Position numbers and translations under genes: made by a program. Under the pieces are notes generated by a model that ran no database searches, was not told the origin of the DNA, and was given only the letters and a program-made list of their open reading frames with translations. Below are positions 1 to 6,854 of a DNA stretch of 16,876 nucleotides, one piece after another. The DNA comes from Pseudomonadota bacterium (GTDB lineage: Bacteria > Desulfobacterota > Desulfobaccia > Desulfobaccales > 0-14-0-80-60-11), in contig JAHIKF010000058.1 of NCBI GenBank assembly GCA_018897875.1, forward strand, positions 1-16,876. The letters run 5' to 3'. How positions within the stretch are numbered: position 1 is the stretch's first letter; the number at the start of each line of letters is the position of its first letter.

Positions 1-459
1 CTCTATGGAGCAGAATTTTTTCATGCCGACGGCGCCCTGAACCGATCTAGGCTAGCACAACTGGTGTTCGCCGACCCGGAGGCGCGCCGCCGCCTGGATG
101 GGCTCATCCACCCCCGGGTGGAGGCGGAGCTTAAGGCCCGGGTGGCGGAGTTGGCCCGCCGGGGCGCACGGTTGGTGCTGGTGGAGGTGCCGCTCTTGTT
201 CGAAACCGGGCGGGACGCGGCCTATGACCGGGTCATCGTGGTGGCGGCCCCGGAAGCGCTTCAAATCCGGCGTCTTAGGGGGCGGGACCGTCGCGGGGCG
301 GATGAGATCCGGGGGATTCTGGCGGCCCAGTGGCCTCTTGCCGACAAGGTGGCCCGGGCCGACTACGTGGTGGACAATGCGGGGACGCGTCGCTTGACGG
401 CCCGACAAGTGAAAAACATCTGGGCTGAGCTGAAAAATCAGCTTGACAGCGGCAGCTAA
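1..459 (+). CDS. coaE: Dephospho-CoA kinase, 5'-truncated by the window edge
   Basis: CoaE phosphorylates the 3'-OH of dephospho-CoA with ATP, the last step of coenzyme A synthesis in the cytoplasm. The reading frame is open from base 1 to the TAA at 457-459, giving 152 residues of the usual roughly 200; the N-terminal P-loop lies outside the window. Visible family features are the DGALNRSRLAQLVFADPEAR segment, the LIHPRV motif, the EVPLLFETG segment and the C-terminal AAQWPLADKVARADYVVDN block, where CoaE proteins typically have a Q-x-P-x-x-x-K-x-x-x-AD-x-V-I-DN pattern. The first internal ATG/GTG codons lie inside conserved sequence, so they are not the true start. rho follows on the same strand after about 260 bases, an order seen in several deltaproteobacteria (recalled, not checked). 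Identification is firm. Confidence 0.93.
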   Translation, partial: LYGAEFFHADGALNRSRLAQLVFADPEARRRLDGLIHPRVEAELKARVAELARRGARLVLVEVPLLFETGRDAAYDRVIVVAAPEALQIRRLRGRDRRGADEIRGILAAQWPLADKVARADYVVDNAGTRRLTARQVKNIWAELKNQLDSGS

Positions 460-550
460 ATAAGTTAGCGTCCTCCATATCCTGCCTTAAAGCAATCTAC
501 TGGACCGATACAAGCAGTGATTAAGGAAAAAGCCCGTAAATCCCCTTAAC

Positions 551-579
551 TTGAATTAGAACTTGTCCGCACCCATATT
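551..579 (+). promoter_or_regulatory. Weak candidate sigma70 promoter upstream of rho
   Basis: TTGAAT at 551-556 and CATATT at 574-579 are separated by 17 bases; each matches its consensus hexamer at 4 of 6 positions. It would give a rho leader of about 135 bases. The AT-rich stretch TAAAAT at 646-651 is a better -10 box but lacks a good -35, so the true start site is open. Confidence 0.25.
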
Positions 580-720
580 CTGCATTTCGGCTCCGGGGCC
601 CTGGTGGCCGCCGGCCAGCCATGGATCATAAAACATCATAGTTGGTAAAATATCAGTTTGTCGACAACTAAAGATCTCGCACTATTAGGAATTAACGGTA
701 TGCATGATCAAGAGGTAAGT

Positions 721-1968
721 ATGAATTTATCGGAATTGAAACACAAGAAGATCAACGATCTGACTTCCCTGGCCCGGGACCTGAGCGTGGAAGGCGCCGC
801 CGGGATGCGCAAGCAGGACCTCATCTTCGCCATCCTGCAGGCCCAGGTGGAGAAGAACGGGGTCATCTCCGGCGGCGGGGTGTTGGAAATCCTGCCGGAC
901 GGCTTCGGATTCCTGCGGGCCCAGGACTACAACTATCTCCCCGGGCCCGACGACATCTATGTCTCGCCCTCCCAGATCCGCCGCTTCAATCTGCGCACCG
1001 GAGACACCATTGCCGGGCAGATTCGCCCGCCCAAAGAGGGGGAGCGCTATTTCGCCCTTCTCAAGGTGGAGACGGTCAACTTCGAGGACCCCGCGGTGGC
1101 CCGGGACAAGATTCTCTTCGACAACTTAACGCCCCTCTATCCCGACCAGCGTCTTGAACTGGAGACGGACCCGAACAACTTCTCGGCCCGGATCATGGAC
1201 CTGATGACCCCGGTGGGCATGGGCCAGCGGGGTCTCATCGTCGCCGCGCCCCGCACCGGCAAGACCATGCTCCTCCAGAACCTGGCCAACAGCATCGCCA
1301 CAAACCACCCTGAGGTGGTGCTCATCGTGCTGCTCATCGACGAGCGGCCCGAAGAAGTGACGGACATGCAGCGCAGCGTCAAGGCCGAAGTGGTCAGTTC
1401 CACCTTTGACGAGCCGGCCCAACGCCACATCCAGGTGGCCGAAATGGTCCTGGAAAAGGCCAAGCGCCTGGTGGAGCACAAGCGGGATGTGGTCATCCTG
1501 CTGGATTCCATCACCCGCCTGGCCCGGGCCTACAACACGGTGGTACCGGCCAGCGGCAAGATCCTCTCCGGCGGGCTGGATGCCAACGCCCTGCAGCGCC
1601 CCAAACGCTTTTTCGGCGCCGCCCGGAACATCGAGGAAGGGGGCAGCCTCACCATCATCGCCACCTCCCTGATTGATACCGGCAGCCGCATGGACGAGGT
1701 TATCTTCGAGGAATTCAAAGGCACCGGCAACATGGAGATTCACCTGGACCGGAAGCTGGTGGAGAAGCGCATCTTCCCGTCCATCGACATCAACCGCTCC
1801 GGCACCCGGAAAGAAGAGCTGCTGCTGGCGCCGGAGGACCTCAATCGCATCTGGATCCTGCGCAAGCTCCTGTCGCCTTTGAGCCCGGTGGACAGCATGG
1901 AATTCTTGCTGGAAAAACTGCGGGGGACCAAGAACAACGCCGAATTTATGGCGGCCATGAATCGCTGA
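721..1968 (+). CDS. rho: Transcription termination factor Rho
   Basis: Rho is the hexameric RNA-dependent ATPase/translocase that ends transcription at Rho-dependent sites. From ATG 721 the product has 415 residues, close to the 419 of E. coli Rho, and begins MNLSELK like most family members. In order: the N-terminal helical domain with MRKQDLIFAIL; the cold-shock-like RNA-binding domain with VLEILPDGFGFLR (about 54-66) and YVSPSQIRRFNLRTGDTI; the Walker A loop APRTGKT (about 176-182); the Walker B strand VVILLDSITRLARAYN; the Q-loop region VVPASGKILSGGLDANALQRPKRFFGAARN (split across the centre); and the R-loop and C-terminal segment NRSGTRKEELL. An in-frame TTG at 658 and an ATG at 700 could extend the protein by 21 or 7 residues, but ATG 721 has AGAGG at 711-715 and matches the conserved N-terminus. 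A strong terminator follows. Confidence 0.98.
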   Translation: MNLSELKHKKINDLTSLARDLSVEGAAGMRKQDLIFAILQAQVEKNGVISGGGVLEILPDGFGFLRAQDYNYLPGPDDIYVSPSQIRRFNLRTGDTIAGQIRPPKEGERYFALLKVETVNFEDPAVARDKILFDNLTPLYPDQRLELETDPNNFSARIMDLMTPVGMGQRGLIVAAPRTGKTMLLQNLANSIATNHPEVVLIVLLIDERPEEVTDMQRSVKAEVVSSTFDEPAQRHIQVAEMVLEKAKRLVEHKRDVVILLDSITRLARAYNTVVPASGKILSGGLDANALQRPKRFFGAARNIEEGGSLTIIATSLIDTGSRMDEVIFEEFKGTGNMEIHLDRKLVEKRIFPSIDINRSGTRKEELLLAPEDLNRIWILRKLLSPLSPVDSMEFLLEKLRGTKNNAEFMAAMNR

Positions 1969-1994
1969 TTATCGGCATTCGTTCGGCAGATAAT

Positions 1995-2025
1995 AAAAAA
2001 GGCGCACCGCGGTGCGCCCTTTTTT
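1995..2025. terminator. Strong bidirectional intrinsic terminator between rho and the FmdB-type gene
   Basis: The perfect 18-base palindrome GGCGCACCGCGGTGCGCC (2001-2018) is preceded by six A and followed, after one C, by six T. With A-tract and T-tract on both sides it can end transcription from rho (plus) and from the convergent gene at 2105-2395 (minus). Confidence 0.9.
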
Positions 2026-2104
2026 ATGGCAAGGCCTCGTGGAACGAAATTGCAGACAACGGCAATTAGTTAAGGGGACAGCACTATCGTGCCCCCCATT
2101 AACG

Positions 2105-2395
2105 CTACACCCAGGTATTGGGCTTTTTGTTCCAGTTTTTCCTGATTTCTTCTTTGTCCTTCTTGTTGGCCCCAAACGCGGACTCGCACGTGGCCTCCCA
2201 CTTATGGGGATCCGAGCGGAAGTCCTTCTTATAAGAACTGGTGGCCGAATCCTTGCAAAAAATGGTGGGCATGCCGATGAGGCGCTCCACCTCGGCGCCG
2301 CAGATTTCGCAACTCGTGAGGGGCGGGTCGCTCATTTTCTGCTCAACTTCAAAAATATGTCCGTGGTCCTTGCACTTATACTCATAGGTGGGCAT
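2105..2395 (-). CDS. FmdB-type putative regulatory zinc-ribbon protein, C-x2-H variant
   Basis: This 96-residue protein begins MPTYEYKCKDHGHIFEVEQK and continues MSDPPLTSCEICG, the hallmark of the FmdB/CxxC_CxxC_SSSS family of small zinc ribbons, whose function is poorly known and whose 'regulatory' label is historical. Family members normally have C-x2-C at residues 8 and 11; here the second ligand is His (C8, H11, C29, C32), which should still bind zinc. The second half (about 50-96) is Lys/Asp-rich and ends in NWNKKPNTWV, a longer tail than many family members have. Start ATG at 2395 is supported by AAGGAG (plus 2402-2407) six bases upstream. It converges on rho across a shared terminator and diverges from the MBL-fold gene at 2652. 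Confidence 0.85.
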   Translation of the reverse strand: MPTYEYKCKDHGHIFEVEQKMSDPPLTSCEICGAEVERLIGMPTIFCKDSATSSYKKDFRSDPHKWEATCESAFGANKKDKEEIRKNWNKKPNTWV

Positions 2396-2426
2396 ACCAC
2401 ACTCCTTTCAGGGCGTACCTAATTGC

Positions 2427-2455
2427 TTGACAGACACTCCCAGGGGCGCTAATTT
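2427..2455 (+). promoter_or_regulatory. Candidate sigma70 promoter for the MBL-fold gene
   Basis: A perfect -35 TTGACA (2427-2432) is followed after 17 bases by TAATTT (2450-2455), a weak -10. A transcript starting near 2462 would carry a leader of about 190 bases containing several hairpins. Confidence 0.4.
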
Positions 2456-2479
2456 TAGAGAACCTTCACTTATTATTAA
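2452..2479 (-). promoter_or_regulatory. Candidate promoter for the FmdB-type gene
   Basis: On the minus strand TTAATA (plus 2474-2479) and TAAAAT (plus 2452-2457) are 16 bases apart, matching consensus at 4 and 5 of 6 positions. It overlaps the -10 of the plus-strand candidate, so the two divergent promoters could interfere. Confidence 0.35.
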
Positions 2480-2503
2480 CAGATTTTTCCCCAAAGGCCA
2501 AGC

Positions 2504-2613
2504 GCGGATTGTCCGCCCACAGGCTGGCCGGGACGTTCCGCTAGCAGTGGCCACCCCGTGGCCCTGTCGCTTCGGGCCCTGGCTGCCGGGCCCGAGGTCT
2601 AGTCCGGGCAGCC
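2504..2613 (+). other. Hairpin-rich leader upstream of the MBL-fold gene
   Basis: Successive inverted repeats are visible: GCGGA/TCCGC (2504-2516, loop TTG), GGCCAC/GTGGCC (2549-2563, loop CCC), GGCCC/GGGCC (2560-2578, alternative to the previous one) and GGCTGCC/GGCAGCC (2581-2613). The stretch does not code on the plus strand in a convincing frame. I recognise no known riboswitch consensus. It could be a regulatory 5' leader or a structured repeat remnant. Confidence 0.35.
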
Positions 2614-2651
2614 GGGTCACGCAATTCTCTTGATCGCCACAGGAGGCTCCT

Positions 2652-3581
2652 ATGAAAATTCCTGCCCTTCAGGCCGTTACGGTTGAAATCCTGGTAGACA
2701 ACTTCTTCGACGTCTTCGAGCCGTCCCGTCCCGGCATCGTGGAACGGGTGATCCCCGGCCGCCTCAAGAAACCGCTGTTGGCGGCCCACGGGCTGGCTTA
2801 CCTCATAACCCTGAACCACCAGGGCAAGCTCAGCCGCATCCTGATGGACGCCGCCAACTCACCTCTGCCCCTGTTCAACAACCTGGAGGCGCTGGAACAC
2901 GACATCAATGAGATTGACGCGGTGGCCCTCAGCCACGGCCACCCGGACCACTACGGCGGGCTGTTCGAATTCCTGGCCAAACGCACCGGCGGCCCCATCC
3001 CCGTCTATCTCCATAAGGACGTGTTCCTTCCCAAGGTCCTCATTACGCCCCGGGGCCGCATCGGCCCCTGGGTCCTGGATCTGAACCAGTTGGTGGCCGC
3101 GGGCGTGGAGCTTCATGAGAACCAGGGCCCGCAGCTGGTCCTGGACCAGGCCCTGCTCACCGGTACGGTGGAGACCACCACCGACTACGAAAAACCGCTG
3201 CCCGGCTTCCGGCGCCAGGTGGCCGGCCAGGAAGAACGAGACCTGTTCCCCGACGAGCAGGCCCTGGTGGCCGTGGTTGAAGGCCGGGGCCTGGTGGTGA
3301 TCGGCGGCTGCAGCCACCCCGGCATCGTCAACATGGTGAAATACGCTCAGAAACTCACCGGTGTGCAAAAAGTCTCCCTCATCATCGGGGGCTTCCACCT
3401 CACTCCCCACGGCGATGAGACGACCCAACGCACCATCCAGGGGCTGAAGGAACTGGACCCGGAACTGATCATCGCCGGCCACTGCACCGGCTTTAAGGCC
3501 CTCACCAAGCTGGCCGCGGCCTTTCCCGACAACTTCATGGTCAGCTGCGTCGGCACCAAGGTGATGGTGGTGGGCGGGTAA
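2652..3581 (+). CDS. MBL-fold metal-dependent hydrolase, COG1237-like
   Basis: This 309-residue protein has the metallo-beta-lactamase fold signature SHGHPDHYGG, giving H95-x-H97-x-D99-H100 as metal ligands. Later ligands are probably H222 in GGCSHPGIVN, H249 in IIGGFHL and H277 in AGHCTG. The GCSHxGIVN and GGFHL motifs, and the HCTG near the C-terminus, are typical of COG1237, whose members are often labelled as a dihydropterin-ribofuranosylaminobenzene-phosphate synthase (methanopterin-type pathway); that label comes from an archaeal enzyme and should not be carried over. The substrate is unknown. No signal peptide or membrane segment is visible, so it is probably cytoplasmic. ATG 2652 has AGGAGG at 2641-2646, five bases upstream. 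It looks monocistronic: inverted repeats fill the 284 bases before the next gene. Confidence 0.85.
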   Translation: MKIPALQAVTVEILVDNFFDVFEPSRPGIVERVIPGRLKKPLLAAHGLAYLITLNHQGKLSRILMDAANSPLPLFNNLEALEHDINEIDAVALSHGHPDHYGGLFEFLAKRTGGPIPVYLHKDVFLPKVLITPRGRIGPWVLDLNQLVAAGVELHENQGPQLVLDQALLTGTVETTTDYEKPLPGFRRQVAGQEERDLFPDEQALVAVVEGRGLVVIGGCSHPGIVNMVKYAQKLTGVQKVSLIIGGFHLTPHGDETTQRTIQGLKELDPELIIAGHCTGFKALTKLAAAFPDNFMVSCVGTKVMVVGG

Positions 3582-3586
3582 AAGAA

Positions 3587-3617
3587 GGTTTTCGGTTGTT
3601 GGTTTTCGGTTTTCGGT
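3587..3617 (+). repeat. Short direct repeats GGTTTTCGGT
   Basis: GGTTTTCGGT occurs at 3587-3596, 3601-3610 and 3608-3617 (overlapping), just after the MBL-fold stop codon. Similar T/C/G-rich runs occur between genes in some bacteria; I see no function. Confidence 0.6.
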
Positions 3618-3621
3618 AATG

Positions 3622-3647
3622 TTGAACAGCCGCCCTCGGCTGTTCAA
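3622..3647. repeat. Perfect 11-bp hairpin downstream of the MBL-fold gene
   Basis: TTGAACAGCCG and CGGCTGTTCAA form a perfect stem around a CCCT loop. There is no T-tract on either side, so it is at best a weak terminator or an mRNA-stabilising hairpin. Confidence 0.6.
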
Positions 3648-3648
3648 T

Positions 3649-3701
3649 AGTGGCACAGGCTTCCAGCCCGTGTCCATCAAAGGCCGGAGGCCTGTGCCAC
3701 T
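3649..3701. repeat. REP-like inverted repeat, GGCACAGGC family
   Basis: AGTGGCACAGGC (3649-3660) is the exact reverse complement of GCCTGTGCCACT (3690-3701). The inner parts continue to pair imperfectly (TTCCAGCC against GGCCGGAG). I recall similar GGCACAGGC/TTCCAGCC repeats in intergenic regions of several phyla, but could not check this. No transposase is nearby. Confidence 0.6.
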
Positions 3702-3716
3702 TAACTGCTTAGCCAT

Positions 3717-3789
3717 GTAGGGTGCGCACTGCGCACCATCTGCACTGCCTGGCATTGGGAAAAGCATTGGTGCGCAGTGCGCACCCTAC
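3717..3789. repeat. Bipartite palindrome element, copy 1 (REPIN-like)
   Basis: GTAG plus a 17-base palindrome (3717-3737) and its exact 21-base reverse complement (3769-3789) enclose a 31-base spacer. Each 17-base arm, GGTGCGCACTGCGCACC and its complement, is itself a palindrome. Two more elements of the same design lie at 12867-12913 and 14072-14130. Confidence 0.8.
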
Positions 3790-3809
3790 TGTGGCTGTGG
3801 CTGTAAGGG

Positions 3810-3858
3810 CTTGGGGGAGGAGGTAAGGGCTTGCGCCCTTAGCCCCCTCCCCCCAAGG
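3810..3858 (+). promoter_or_regulatory. Long G/C hairpin containing the Shine-Dalgarno of the CoA-transferase gene
   Basis: CTTGGGGGAGG (3810-3820) pairs with CCTCCCCCCAAG (3846-3857, one extra C), and inside it TAAGGGC (3824-3830) pairs with GCCCTTA (3835-3841) around TTGC. The 3' arm runs into AAGGA (3855-3859), the only ribosome site for ATG 3866. TAAGGGCTTG also occurs twice (3804-3813, 3824-3833). If formed, the hairpin would hide the ribosome site. Whether it is regulatory or another dispersed repeat is unknown. Confidence 0.5.
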
Positions 3859-3865
3859 ATCATCC

Positions 3866-4597
3866 ATGGACCATCTAACCCCCGGCGAAGAGACCATGAT
3901 CGGCGCCCTGGCCCGCCAGGTGCGGGACGGGGACTGGGCCGCCTGCGGCACGTTGTCGCCCCTGCCGGCCGCGGCCTTGTGGCTGGCGCAGTGCACCCAC
4001 GCTCCCCGGGCGGAGGTCTTCGTGGCCGGGGGTCCTGATTGGCCCTTTGACGGGGAGTGGCAGGGGTTTTTCGACCTGGCCCAGGTCGGGCGGCTGAAGG
4101 TCTTTTTCCTGAGCGGGGCCCAAATTGATGGTCAGGGGAACATCAACCTCATGACCATCGGCCCTTACGACCAACCAAAGGTGCGCCTCCCCGGGGGGGC
4201 CGGTTCCGCCATCCTAACTTACGTGGTGGAGCGGGTGGTGTTGTTCAAGACGGATCATGCGGCCCGGGGGCTGGTGGCGGCCGTGGACAAGGTCACGGCG
4301 CCGGGCTACACCCCGGAGCTGAGCCCCTGGCAGCGTCCCGGCCGGATCACCTGCCTGGTGACCCCCAAGTGCGTCTTTAACCTGTCGCCGCCTGCGCGGC
4401 CGCATTTGTCCAGCCTCCACCCCGGCGTGAGCCTGGAGGATGTGCGCCGGTTCACGGGCTTTACGTTCGCAGTCCCCGCCGACCTGCCGGAGACCCCGGC
4501 CCTGGATGCAGAGACGCGGAGCCTGCTCTACGGCCCGGTCAAAGAGAAGCTGGCCCAAGCCTATCCCCTATTTGCGGCGCGGCTGCAAATTACTTAA
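3866..4597 (+). CDS. Orphan CoA-transferase family I beta-type subunit (GctB-like), catalytic Glu replaced
   Basis: The 243-residue product resembles the beta subunit of glutaconate-type CoA-transferases and IpdB-like relatives. The key match is FFLSGAQIDGQGNINLMTIG followed by PKVRLPGGAGSA (about 87-120); later family segments are the VDKVTAPGY block and LHPGVSLEDVRRFTGFTF (about 200-217). In Acidaminococcus GctB the catalytic Glu54 lies in an IIVESGL segment after a YAP motif; the aligned stretch here is HAPRAEVFVAGGPDW, with Ala54 at that place. The region between residues 60 and 85 is also shorter. No alpha subunit is adjacent. It may therefore be inactive as a transferase, have an IpdAB-like or binding role, or pair with a distant subunit. 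ATG 3866 has AAGGA at 3855-3859 inside a hairpin. Family is fairly sure; function is not. Confidence 0.75.
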   Translation: MDHLTPGEETMIGALARQVRDGDWAACGTLSPLPAAALWLAQCTHAPRAEVFVAGGPDWPFDGEWQGFFDLAQVGRLKVFFLSGAQIDGQGNINLMTIGPYDQPKVRLPGGAGSAILTYVVERVVLFKTDHAARGLVAAVDKVTAPGYTPELSPWQRPGRITCLVTPKCVFNLSPPARPHLSSLHPGVSLEDVRRFTGFTFAVPADLPETPALDAETRSLLYGPVKEKLAQAYPLFAARLQIT

Positions 4598-4686
4598 GAA
4601 CTCAAGTTTCGTAACAAGTAACGGCGAAATAATATTAATATTGTATTTAAGAAAGTAGGAGAGGTTAAACTTCTGACCATACTATT

Positions 4687-6825
4687 ATGTTAAATATTCT
4701 TAAAACCCATTTCGGCTTTGATCAATTCCGCCCTTTGCAGGAGGAGATCATCGGTTGCGTGATGGCGCAAAAAGATGCCTTTGTGCTGATGCCCACCGGG
4801 GCCGGAAAGTCGCTGTGCTTTCAATTGCCGGCGCTCAAGATGCCGGGAGTGACCCTGGTTATTTCGCCTCTCATCGCCCTGATGAAAGACCAGGTGGACG
4901 CTCTTAAGGCTGATGGTATTCCGGCTGAATTCATTAATAGCACGTTAACTCGGGCTGAAATTGACCGAATTCAGACGCAAGCCCTCAGGGGGGAGATAAA
5001 AATCCTGTACGCGGCGCCGGAACGATTGACTATCCCTGAGTTTCAGCTTTTCTTGCAGAAAATTGTCGTCAGTCTGATTGCTATTGATGAATCTCACTGT
5101 ATCAGCGAATGGGGGCATGATTTTCGTCCTGATTACCGTAATCTTAAAATGCTGCGAAATATGTTTCCCGCGGTCCCGGTGATGGCTCTTACCGCCACTG
5201 CCACCCAGAAGGTGCGGGAAGATATCATCAGCCAGTTGTCACTGGAAAAGGCGAAAATTTTTACCTCCAGCTTCAATCGCCCCAATCTTTCCTATGCGGT
5301 GCTTCCCAAAAAGAATTCTTATGACCACCTGATTAATATATTCCGGGAACACCGGGATGAGGCCGCGATCATTTATTGTTTTTCCCGGAAAGACACGGAG
5401 CATCTGGCGGCGGACTTGCGCCAGGAGGGGTTTAAGGCGCTGCCTTATCACGCCGGGTTGGAAAGCGATGAACGCCGAACCAATCAAGAGAAATTTATTC
5501 GAGACGAAGCGCAAATTATCGTCGCCACGATTGCCTTTGGGATGGGCATTGACAAGCCGGATGTCCGCTTGGTGATTCACTATCATCTGCCGAAATCAAT
5601 TGAAGGCTATTACCAGGAAACGGGGCGCGCCGGACGCGACGGACTTCCGAGCCGGTGCATTCTTTTTTATTCAGCCGCAGACGCCATAAAGCAACAGTAT
5701 TTTATCCGGCAGATAGAAGATGAGGGAGAGCGGAAAAATGCCTATCGCAAGCTCGACCAGATGGTTGAATATAGCGAACTGGCAACCTGCCGCCGTTCGC
5801 ATTTACTGGCATATTTTGGAGAAAATTATAACCAAGAAAGATGCGACGGATGCGATATTTGTTTTTCGCCTCAAGAAGACTTTGATGCAACGATAGTCAG
5901 TCAAAAAATTATGTCGGCTATTATTCGAACCGGGCAACGGTTCGGGATAAATTATATTATCGACGTACTGGTCGGGGCAAAGAATAAGAAAATCTTGGAG
6001 CGGGATCATCATGAATTGTCGGTATACGGTATTGTCGACGATTTTTCCAAGGAAGACTTAAGGCGTATTGTTAGTCAATTGGTTTTGAAAAATCTGATTG
6101 TAAAAAACGGCGATGAATATCCGATCCTTGAATTAAGCCCGCGTGGACAGGATTTTTTGAAGCAGCGGGAAGAAATTCGTTTACCCAAGCCTAAATCTGT
6201 CGCCAAATTGTCTCAACCGAGTGATGCGGTTGAGACCGAATACGCTCGAGACCTCTTTGAGCAACTGCGTCGCCTGCGCAAAGAATTGGCGGATGAACAA
6301 GGGATTCCGCCTTTTGTCGTCTTTGGCGATCTGGCTCTGCGCCAGATGGCGGTATATCTGCCGCAAAGCGAGGAAAACTTTTCAAGAATCAGCGGCGTGG
6401 GCCAGGAGAAGCTTAAACGATACGGGAAGATATTTACGGAAGTTATTCAGACTTACGCCCAGGAAAACAATCTCAGCGAAAAAGATGTTCCCGTGAAAAG
6501 ATCGGCAAGGCCGCGCCGGTCAAATCGTCTGGGATCGACCTATCGGGAAACGAAAGAATTGGTTCTACAAAAAATGTCAATTGAGGAAATGGCGAGTATG
6601 AGAGGTCTTGCGGCCGGGACTATAGCAGCTCATATTGAAAAGTTGCTCAGCACCGGAGAAAAAATTGATATCGACTATTTAAGGCCGCCGGTCGAGCAAT
6701 TCGAAACCATAAAAGCCGCATTTAAAAAATCCGGCGGCACAGCTTTGTTCCCCGTTCGTGAAATGCTGGGGGAGCCATTTTCCTACGAAGAATTAAGAAT
6801 AGCCCGGCTATTCATAAAATCGTAG
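4687..6825 (+). CDS. recQ: ATP-dependent DNA helicase RecQ
   Basis: RecQ is a 3'-5' superfamily 2 helicase that unwinds forks, gaps and recombination intermediates. The 712-residue protein has the full layout: Walker A MPTGAGKS (35-42), DESHCISEWGHDFRPDY (134-150), ALTATAT (167-173), motif VI QETGRAGRDG (310-319), the RQC zinc site C368, C386, C389, C392, a winged-helix segment (about 400-490), an HRDC domain (about 518-592) and a C-terminal HTH_40-like segment (about 615-705). Several Bacteroidota and firmicute RecQs share this extended tail. Base use differs from neighbours: 5881-5940 has 25 G/C in 60, while 1501-1560 in rho has 41 in 60, which suggests transfer. An in-frame stop at 4666 limits the start; ATG 4687 fits the family, but the nearest Shine-Dalgarno, AGGAGAGG at 4656-4663, is 23 bases away. 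The 89 bases upstream are AT-rich. Confidence 0.96.
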   Translation: MLNILKTHFGFDQFRPLQEEIIGCVMAQKDAFVLMPTGAGKSLCFQLPALKMPGVTLVISPLIALMKDQVDALKADGIPAEFINSTLTRAEIDRIQTQALRGEIKILYAAPERLTIPEFQLFLQKIVVSLIAIDESHCISEWGHDFRPDYRNLKMLRNMFPAVPVMALTATATQKVREDIISQLSLEKAKIFTSSFNRPNLSYAVLPKKNSYDHLINIFREHRDEAAIIYCFSRKDTEHLAADLRQEGFKALPYHAGLESDERRTNQEKFIRDEAQIIVATIAFGMGIDKPDVRLVIHYHLPKSIEGYYQETGRAGRDGLPSRCILFYSAADAIKQQYFIRQIEDEGERKNAYRKLDQMVEYSELATCRRSHLLAYFGENYNQERCDGCDICFSPQEDFDATIVSQKIMSAIIRTGQRFGINYIIDVLVGAKNKKILERDHHELSVYGIVDDFSKEDLRRIVSQLVLKNLIVKNGDEYPILELSPRGQDFLKQREEIRLPKPKSVAKLSQPSDAVETEYARDLFEQLRRLRKELADEQGIPPFVVFGDLALRQMAVYLPQSEENFSRISGVGQEKLKRYGKIFTEVIQTYAQENNLSEKDVPVKRSARPRRSNRLGSTYRETKELVLQKMSIEEMASMRGLAAGTIAAHIEKLLSTGEKIDIDYLRPPVEQFETIKAAFKKSGGTALFPVREMLGEPFSYEELRIARLFIKS

Positions 6826-6854
6826 AGGTTTAAGCTCTGCGGAGGAGTTAAGCC

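Noticed and set aside
658..720. TTG 658 or ATG 700 as the rho start
   Set aside because: The added residues are not conserved in Rho, while ATG 721 gives the usual MNLSEL start with a ribosome site.
1126..1743. 205-codon open frame antisense to rho
   Set aside because: It is a shadow of the conserved rho codons, with no ribosome site of note.
2859..3767. 302-codon open frame antisense to the MBL-fold gene
   Set aside because: The plus strand has clear catalytic motifs; the antisense product is low in family features and runs into the repeat cluster.
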